Positions 58,087 to 64,000 of a stretch of 64,000 nucleotides of DNA are shown one piece after another. Source of the stretch: Anthopleura xanthogrammica (lineage: Eukaryota > Cnidaria > Anthozoa > Actiniaria > Actiniidae); the NCBI GenBank assembly GCA_964019055.1, contig OZ025213.1, positions 10,076,583 through 10,140,582 on the forward strand, read 5' to 3'. The stretch's first letter is position 1. Every line of letters begins with the position of its first letter. The translations under genes and the position numbers were made by a program. Under the pieces are notes generated by a model that was given only the letters and a program-made list of their open reading frames with translations, was not told the origin of the DNA and did no database searches.

Positions 58087-58351
58087 TTACTTAGAATGGT
58101 TTTGATAAACAAAGTTGAGCGCGCACTCATGTAAAATTGAGTCATATTTGAATCCCCAAAGAACTTGCACAATGAAGGGATTTTCTCTCCTATTATTCAC
58201 AATAAATATAAATCTAGATCGATAGCCCACCGAAGATGCTCCAAAGGCAGGTATGTCAGGGAGAGTGATGTACACGTTAGTGAGATTAGCTGAGCCGGTA
58301 GACAATTCATCGGTTGACCCACTTAACCCGTGACGCCCACAGTAAGCGGTT
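58087..58351 (-). CDS. Minus-strand gene, terminal exon
   Basis: Acceptor TTTCTACAG, phase 2 in; stop TAA. Encodes TAYCGRHGLSGSTDELS and ends FVYQNHSK. Confidence 0.55.
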
Positions 58352-59652
58352 CTGTAGAAAGAGAAACATTATCATATTACATCATTCTAATCACAAAGTA
58401 TTTACATTTTCAGGTTTCTAAGATGTTGAGACTGAATGCTGAAACACCGGTACCCCTGTCTAGAGGAAACTGACTGTGGAAAGGATTTCGAATTCTCAAT
58501 TGGAAAATAAATGTCATTATAGACCAATAATCAAACACTGATTAGTAATTGAAAACGTCGCGATACACTTGTTTATTTGCAGTCGGAAAGCGTTACAAAA
58601 GATTATTCTATTATACAATGTAATATAATTTGCTTGATATGGAAATGTTTTGTGTAATTCTCAATTTTATAAGTTTCAAAATGGTTGCGCATGCTTTAGA
58701 TTTAACTGCTAATTGACTTGTTGTTAACAAGGGCACCAAGACCGATAAATTGGGTAGATAATTTGTGATTTTCTTCATATAAATGTCGATTGACCAATAA
58801 ATATTACTTATCTGATCTCTTGCCTTTCTCCGTTGTGTTATAAGCGTTATGTGTACTCCAGTACGCTACGATCGTTTACTGCTGTATTCGCCGTACAAGC
58901 TAACGCAGTCGCGCAGTAATTAGCCATTTCAATTATTAATCAGTTAAGTAAAGTAAATTCGCGTTCAACCCTCTAAAGGAAAAGGGGTAGGAAACCAAGC
59001 TTGTTTGCCCGTCTGATCATATAATTGGATGAGATCAGGTTAGTTTGTTTTGGCACACCTATGACATATTTGATTTTCTACGATAAGAGCTAATGATCAA
59101 ACTAATTCTGATGATTACATTGACAGTATCAAAGGCTTTTCTTAGATCCAGAAAGTTCAACAGAAGTAATTACTCCTCTGAATGCGATAAGTAATACTTT
59201 AGATGCAAACCACTGTTTTTGGAGACCACAGACTCATTTGCACAGGCTTATAGCCTCGTTTACAAGTCATCTATTCAACGACATCATTAAAAGTCCGCGG
59301 AATTTGTATTATTCAACTTGCACATTCTTGACGTTACTGTTGGCTGCGTATAACAAAACAAAAATTGTCACTTATCACTTACATGGCTACGAAAACTTAA
59401 ATTTTATTATAGTAACCTTACCGTAGAATCTGTTCGACCCCAAAGGTAGGACAGTTAGGATTTCTCCCTAAGTTTAAAGCTGTATTACCGTCTTTGATAT
59501 GGTTACCTGTGATAAACGCACCGTACGTTCTCATTAACGCAGGCCAAAAGGCCGATAATGGCGCCATTGTCCCTGTTGCCTTCTCTCTGAACATATGTCT
59601 ATTGGCTCTTGCAATCACACAAACTGCAGGTGGCACGACCAAACAGTTTTCC
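58087..59652 (-). CDS. Unrecognised minus-strand gene, two exons seen (5' partial)
   Basis: Exons 59,652-59,422 and 58,351-58,087 (minus strand) have consensus borders (TTACAG, TACG|GTAAGG, TCTACAG) and join in phase 2 to a frame of about 164 residues ending in TAA. It includes ARANRHMFREKATG, FWPALMRTYGAF, GRNPNCPTFGVEQILR, TAYCGRHGLSG, VYITLPDIPAFGASS and NPFIVQVLWGFKY. I know no family with these motifs. The phase-2 acceptor means an upstream exon exists, perhaps within 59,660-61,300, but I could not identify it. The two-exon consistency makes chance unlikely; a gene fragment is possible. Confidence 0.55.
58352..59421 (-). other. Intron of the minus-strand gene (1,070 bp)
   Basis: No coding content or repeat recognised. 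Confidence 0.5.
59422..59652 (-). CDS. Minus-strand gene, internal exon
   Basis: Acceptor CATTACAG, phase 2 in and out (CTACG|GTAAGG). Encodes ENCLVVPPAVCVIARANRH through GVEQILR. Confidence 0.55.
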
Positions 59653-60255
59653 CTGTAATGATTGTTATTTGACTACTGTTTAAATAGTGGTGCCCAGGTT
59701 TAGCACGTAATCACCAAACCCGTGAAATAAAAATTGCTTTTTAAGGATGTCCTGGATTTTACATTTCGCCAATCATCTCAAAATCCAAATGTAAAATTTG
59801 AAAACGATTTATTAAACTTTGCAGACCAAATATTTGCTTATAATGATAATTTTTCATATTTCCGCAATCGACTGTAAAAAGTCAAGTCAAACAAAAGTTG
59901 AACTAAACCACAATAATAAAAATAACTTTATTTGACACATAATTCAGAAAGATTGAAACTTATTTACACTGAAGCTGTGATATTAAATTGGAAAGTTTAA
60001 AGATATTATTTGATGCCATTCATTTTTTGAGTAAAATCGGAGCAATTATTTTACATAAAAGTTTTAGAAATTGAAATAATTTCGACTTCTCAGGTCACAA
60101 ATACTGTACATATTTCCTTAACTGATCTGTTAAATATAATTTGAATAAGGTACGTGCTTACATTACCTATTGAAGATTAAATTTCTTACTTACCGCAAAA
60201 TATTTAGAAATTGAATATGTTATTCTCGCATTTTTTTGACTATTAAATTACTAGT

Positions 60256-60705
60256 CGTCGAGACGGTGCTTTTTTAACAGGTAGAATATGGTCCTTTCGT
60301 TAACCTCACGCAACGATAAATAACTGAAGCAATTCATATCAATTGAAAATGTGATAAAGAAAAAAAGTCTATGAAATGTCTTTCCAGCCTTGAAAATAAA
60401 TATTTTCCTTGATCTAATAAACTGAACGGATCTTAGCAAGTCATAATGAATATTTTCACTTTAAGAAACTTTATTTATCGTTGAGACGGAGCTATTTTTC
60501 AACAGGTAGGATGAGATCCTTCCGTTCACCTCACTCAATCGAAAAATAACGTACTGAAACAATCTATATAGATTTAAACATATGGAAAATAGTTGTAAAT
60601 AAAGGCCCTTCTATGGAATAAAATAATTGAAAAAAGTTTTTACGATCTAATAAACCAAGTTGATCTAAGCAAGTGTTAGAACTTACCGCTAAAATTTTAG
60701 AAACA
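60256..60705. repeat. Diverged tandem duplication, ~224-bp period
   Basis: Copies start near 60,256 and 60,480. Shared features in order: TCG-x-GAGACGG, TTTTT(A/C)AACAGGTAG, GATCCTTCCGTT-like, TGAA(G/A)CAAT, GATCTAATAAAC and GATCTAAGCAAG. On the minus strand TTAGCG|GTAAGT and TTTGCG|GTAAGT donor-like sites occur at 60,683 and 60,190. Confidence 0.7.
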
Positions 60706-61019
60706 TTTTTGTCATATTTGAAAGAAAATATCACGAGAAATGAAAGAGACAAATAACATCGCATGACTGGTATTCGAGAGATTCTTATGAAGCTTCTTAA
60801 AACAGGTTGGATATGTAACCTGTCGGCATTTGTAATAGTCATGAAATGGTCATAATAGTAGCAAATTACAGTTAATTGAAATACAGAGAAGCTTTGCCAT
60901 GAAGTGGGGAAATGTTAAAGAATAGCAACCAAAAGCTAGTGCTCAAAAAAACAAATAGCAGATGATTCCTATCAAAGAAAAAAATTATGGCAAGTTGCAA
61001 TGAACCGAATTCAAGAAAA

Positions 61020-61193
61020 ATGAGTGCTTAGACCATGAGTGCTTAAACCATGAGTGCTTAAACCATGAGTGCTTAGACCATGAGTGCTTAAACCATGAGT
61101 GCTTAGACCATGAGTGCTTAGACCATGAGTGCTTAAACCATGAGTGCTTAGACCATGAGTGCTTAAACCATGAGTGCTTAAAGTGCTTAAACC
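61020..61193. repeat. 15-bp minisatellite, ~11 copies
   Basis: Unit ATGAGTGCTTARACC (R is A or G) from 61,020, with the last copy irregular. The repeated frames it gives on the minus strand (STHGL) are a by-product. Confidence 0.95.
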
Positions 61194-61371
61194 ATTTTTT
61201 TTAACAGGTAGATACGTGTCTGATTTACCGATGGAGAAAACACGTAACATGAAATGTTTACTTAAACAGAGGCAGGATAAAATAGCTTACCTAGTTCTGG
61301 TAATCCTTTAGTTGAGAAGGACAGCTACTGAGTATCACAAAAGACACGAAGCAAGAGTCATTGTAGTCGTG

Positions 61372-62091
61372 ATGGGAAGCAAGGCAAATGGTGGCAGCGG
61401 TGGGAGACAAGAGAACAAGCGATGTTCGTTAATCCATGGTCCTCGTTTGTTGACAGTTTTACTGGTAATATCCATGATCCACGTAGCAACAAGTCAGGAC
61501 AATATGAATACTCTTGATCAAGAGATTGGATCTCCAAGATATGCTAAGACAACAGGCAAAACAAACCCTAAATCTAGCAAGGTTTGTAACACCCAGGAAT
61601 GTGCCGAAGCTGCCCAGCAAATCAAAAGTTCGATGAACCTTACCGTGGACCCTTGCGATGACTTTTATGAGTACGCTTGTGGGAATTGGTTGATAAACAA
61701 TCCTTTACAAAATGGTGATGTGACCCACGACATCTTCAGCAAACTTAAACGCGCAAGAAAAAGGTATTTCAGAAATCTCTTAGAGAATAACAGGATAACG
61801 ATCAACGGAGCGAATAGGAACGTGGAGAAAGTACCTATAAAGTTCTACCAATCATGTCTGAACCGGACAGCCATCGAGAGTGTTGGTGACTTACCTCTTA
61901 GGCAAGTTATCAGCGATTTGGGAGGCTGGAGTATGATGGAGGAAGACGGAGTCTGGGACGAGGATAATTGGGACTTTAATGGAACCATTGGTTCCATTCA
62001 CAGGAACTACATATCTCAGAAAGGGCCTTTATTTTCCCTATATGTACAATATGATAAAGTCAGTGACGGTACTGCCAAATTTGCTATCCAT
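61372..62091 (+). CDS. M13 exon 1
   Basis: Starts at ATG 61,372; donor CCAT|GTAAGT, phase 0. Holds the anchor and the PCDDFYEYACGNW signature and ends KFAIH. The in-frame leader before the ATG has no start codon. Confidence 0.9.
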
Positions 62092-64000
62092 GTAAGTACA
62101 GATCAAATTAAAAAAACGTCAATGATGGGTCCAAATCTGAGCGTTTGGATTATGTTTAATGCAATATGTATCTCCCTAATGTAGATCGACCAGCTCAAAG
62201 AAGAAGATCAAGTGAGTGGCCTGTATTTCATATTGTTGTGGGAGGGGTGGGGGAATGCCGGAATAGAAATCTAAAATGGTTCATCCATGGCCAGGAATAG
62301 CGGTCATCCTGAGCCCACTATATGTCAACGAATTTCAACATGATAATTTAAAACATATTTGCCGCCGTCGAAATGATATGTACGGGAAGAAATAGCCTCA
62401 TGTACAAAGCTTTTACAAGCTGCTACAAAGTTGTTTTTTTTATATATATTCTATATGAAACGAAACCCAGGACTGTCAAAACATGTTCCAAACGCTTTAT
62501 CGTTGAGCGAATAATTACAAAAAGAATGCAGAACGTTTCTTTCGTAATTCCTAGCGTGAATTTTGCAGAAATTGGACTTCTGAACGCATAATGGAACCTA
62601 TGTCACGCTATCACGAAGGATTGTGTTTCATATGCATATATAGTTTAACCGACAACCTACAAGCTTTAGTTCTTTGTAGCTTAGATTTATCAAACCACAC
62701 TAAAGCTTCAAAAGGTTGCAAGAACAATGCTTTCTTAGTTTTCAGGGTAAATTTCATGGCAAGTCTGTGAAGAAAATCGGCAATCAAGCGTTCTTCAGGA
62801 ATTGTGATTTTCGTATATATTAACTACACATTCAAGGGGTTGAATTTGATTTGGGCTTTTGAGAGAATTTAAGTATGTGAGATTATATTTGTGGTTCTTT
62901 ATTCACTTGAGACCATTTCTTTGTAAAAATATATTGCCATTTTGATACTCTCATGGTGGCAATCGCTGCGTTACTGCAGGCTCAAATGGCCGCTATTCCC
63001 GGCCATGCAGAGTTTGCTGTCTTACATAGGGACGCACCACGAATCTACAGTGCTTAGCAGCAAGTCAATTTTAATTTCATTTTTTTGTTACACATTTTTT
63101 TCTATTAAATAGCAAATTAAATAACATCAGTTTTTAACAAGAAATTACTATTTCTATTCATTGTAAATTTACGTTTAGGGAACTGCTGCTGAAAAGAAAT
63201 ACATCAAGGATGTTGTGACATTGTTGGGCGGAAGAATAAACATCACCGAAAAAGTTCAAGAGCTTGTCGACTTTGAGACCAAAATTAAAGAAGTTAGTGT
63301 AGTTTTGTAATTTCGTATTCTTCATATTTTGAATTGTTAGTGTATTTTTTCATTGAATCATTAGTTAAATGCAATATTGCTGTAATGATTTAGTATCATG
63401 GTAATTATTCAATATGCTAGAGCCTGACTGGTCCTGAGGAAATTACTCCAAAGAACAAGATTACCCTGAAACAATTACAGCAGCAAGTGCCACAGGTAAC
63501 TATCTACAATTTTTGTTGAAAACATATCAAGTCATCGACCAACTCCACAGCTCTGTTATTGAATATTCTTTAGGACCATAATCATGGCGCAGCAGTCGCG
63601 AGAAAGCCGTATTTTTAGTATGTCACAATACAATACAATACAATAAGTTTATTTGTACCAATAAAGAATAAATAATAGTTTGTAACAATCTTAGCAATCA
63701 ACAAAGCTATAACAATAAGCAAAGCTACGGTACCCACACATCCCAGAATCCTAGTTTTTAAAAGTCGCATGTTTTTGGCTGAGAATATTGCCACAAGGTA
63801 CGTTCTTGTCGTGTTCACGCGAACCTTGTTGTGCGTAACGTTTGTCAACACTGCTAGCAACTTGTGATCAGGGCCATGACAAGGACCATCAACCTAACCA
63901 ATCACGTTTCTTTAATTTGCTAGTTCAACTGGACGAATCACTTGAATAATGTGTTGCAAACCCCTGTTGCTGAGACCGAGCTTATTTATGTTAATGCACT
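61372..64000 (+). CDS. M13 (neprilysin/ECE-type) zinc metallopeptidase, 5' part
   Basis: ATG at 61,372 begins a short basic, Gly-rich N-terminus and a hydrophobic segment (LLTVLLVISMIHVA), a signal-anchor or signal peptide. Then the M13 N-terminal signature: VCNTQECAEAAQQIKSSMN, DPCDDFYEYACGNW, KFYQSCLN. Exons: 61,372-62,091; 62,185-62,211; 63,179-63,292; 63,421-63,495; 63,924 to the edge, all phase 0. The catalytic HExxH, ExxxD and NAYY motifs are outside the window. Family role: ecto- or secreted peptidase trimming peptides. The LPxRxYY motif expected after IDQ was not found. Whether it is NEP-, ECE- or NEP-like cannot be told. Confidence 0.85.
62185..62211 (+). CDS. M13 micro-exon 2 (27 nt)
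   Basis: Acceptor AATGTAG, donor TCAA|GTGAGT, phase 0 in and out. Encodes IDQLKEEDQ; joined to exon 1 it reads FAIHIDQ, matching the conserved IDQ of M13 enzymes. Confidence 0.6.
62284..63009. mobile_element. Element with ~31-bp inverted repeats in the M13 intron
   Basis: Bases 62,284-62,315 and 62,979-63,009 are inverted copies sharing CCGCTATTCC and GGCCATG, about 725 bp apart. No transposase frame is seen between them. Confidence 0.6.
63179..63292 (+). CDS. M13 exon 3
   Basis: Acceptor CGTTTAG, phase 0 in; donor AGAA|GTTAGT (a weak but GT donor). Encodes GTAAEKKYIKDVVTLLGG and VQELVDFETKIKE, matching the M13 'LLG ... LxFExxI' stretch. Confidence 0.85.
63421..63495 (+). CDS. M13 exon 4
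   Basis: Acceptor ATGCTAG, donor CACAG|GTAACT, phase 0. Encodes SLTGPEEITPKNKITLKQL and ends QQVPQ. Confidence 0.83.
63624..63653. repeat. (ACAAT)n repeat ending in AGTTTATT
   Basis: About four ACAAT-type units followed by AGTTTATT, within the M13 intron 63,496-63,923. Same layout as at 48,209 and 51,111. Confidence 0.75.
63924..64000 (+). CDS. M13 exon 5 (cut by the window end)
   Basis: Acceptor TTGCTAG, phase 0. Encodes FNWTNHLNNVLQTPV, the M13 'P-x-FxWxxYLN' position, and runs off the right edge. Confidence 0.83.

Larger units (their letters stand above)
59653..61371. other. Intergenic or 5' region between divergent genes
   Basis: AT-rich; contains a ~224-bp tandem duplication and a 15-bp minisatellite. 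It probably holds the promoters of the minus-strand gene and the M13 gene. No coding exon recognised. Confidence 0.6.

Noticed and set aside
61020..61193. CRISPR-like array
   Set aside because: Repeats are contiguous without spacers, in animal DNA.
61011..61250. Minus-strand repeat protein with STHGL units
   Set aside because: Direct product of the 15-bp minisatellite; no supporting splice or start context.
62373..62591. Small plus-strand frame in the M13 intron
   Set aside because: Lies inside the inverted-repeat element, has no M13 motif and cannot be joined with conserved content.

Overview
Eukaryotic, almost certainly animal, genomic DNA: AT-rich, with short GT-AG introns, many foldback (MITE-like) repeats, and genes for extracellular multidomain proteins (EGF, VWD, LamG-like, EMI, FN3, M13 peptidase). 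The intron/repeat style and gene content suggest an anthozoan cnidarian (coral or sea anemone). That is inference; nothing here proves the species.

Layout. (1) Positions 1-43,674, plus strand: one giant gene. Its 5' end lies outside the window. I could join 24 exons with matching splice phases into one frame of 11,937 residues plus a stop. The protein runs: about 4,300 residues of glycine-rich ~410-residue repeats; about 1,730 residues with roughly 50 EGF-like units in a four-EGF super-repeat; a short 'FGYEN' beta-type domain; nine tandem EGF + VWD-like + LamG-like + cysteine-rich modules; one transmembrane helix; and an 81-residue cytoplasmic tail ending in a PDZ-ligand-like ETKV. The last exon alone is 14.25 kb. 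(2) 43,675-47,354: 3' flank and intergenic DNA. (3) 47,355-57,789, plus strand: a 21-exon secreted VWDE-like gene (signal peptide, EMI, VWDE-type N region, VWD, EGF, three FN3). Its frame is continuous except for one in-frame TAA inside the VWD domain. (4) 58,087-59,652, minus strand: two joined exons of an unrecognised gene, convergent with (3). (5) 61,372-64,000, plus strand: the 5' part of an M13 (neprilysin/ECE-type) metallopeptidase gene that leaves the window before its catalytic motifs.

Function. The first two genes look like cell-surface or extracellular-matrix proteins built from adhesive modules. The giant protein would project a very long glycine-rich, EGF and VWD/LamG ectodomain from the membrane. 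The M13 enzyme is probably a surface peptidase and has no evident functional tie to them. At least six inverted-repeat elements, several simple-sequence retroelement-like tails and tandem repeats fill the introns.
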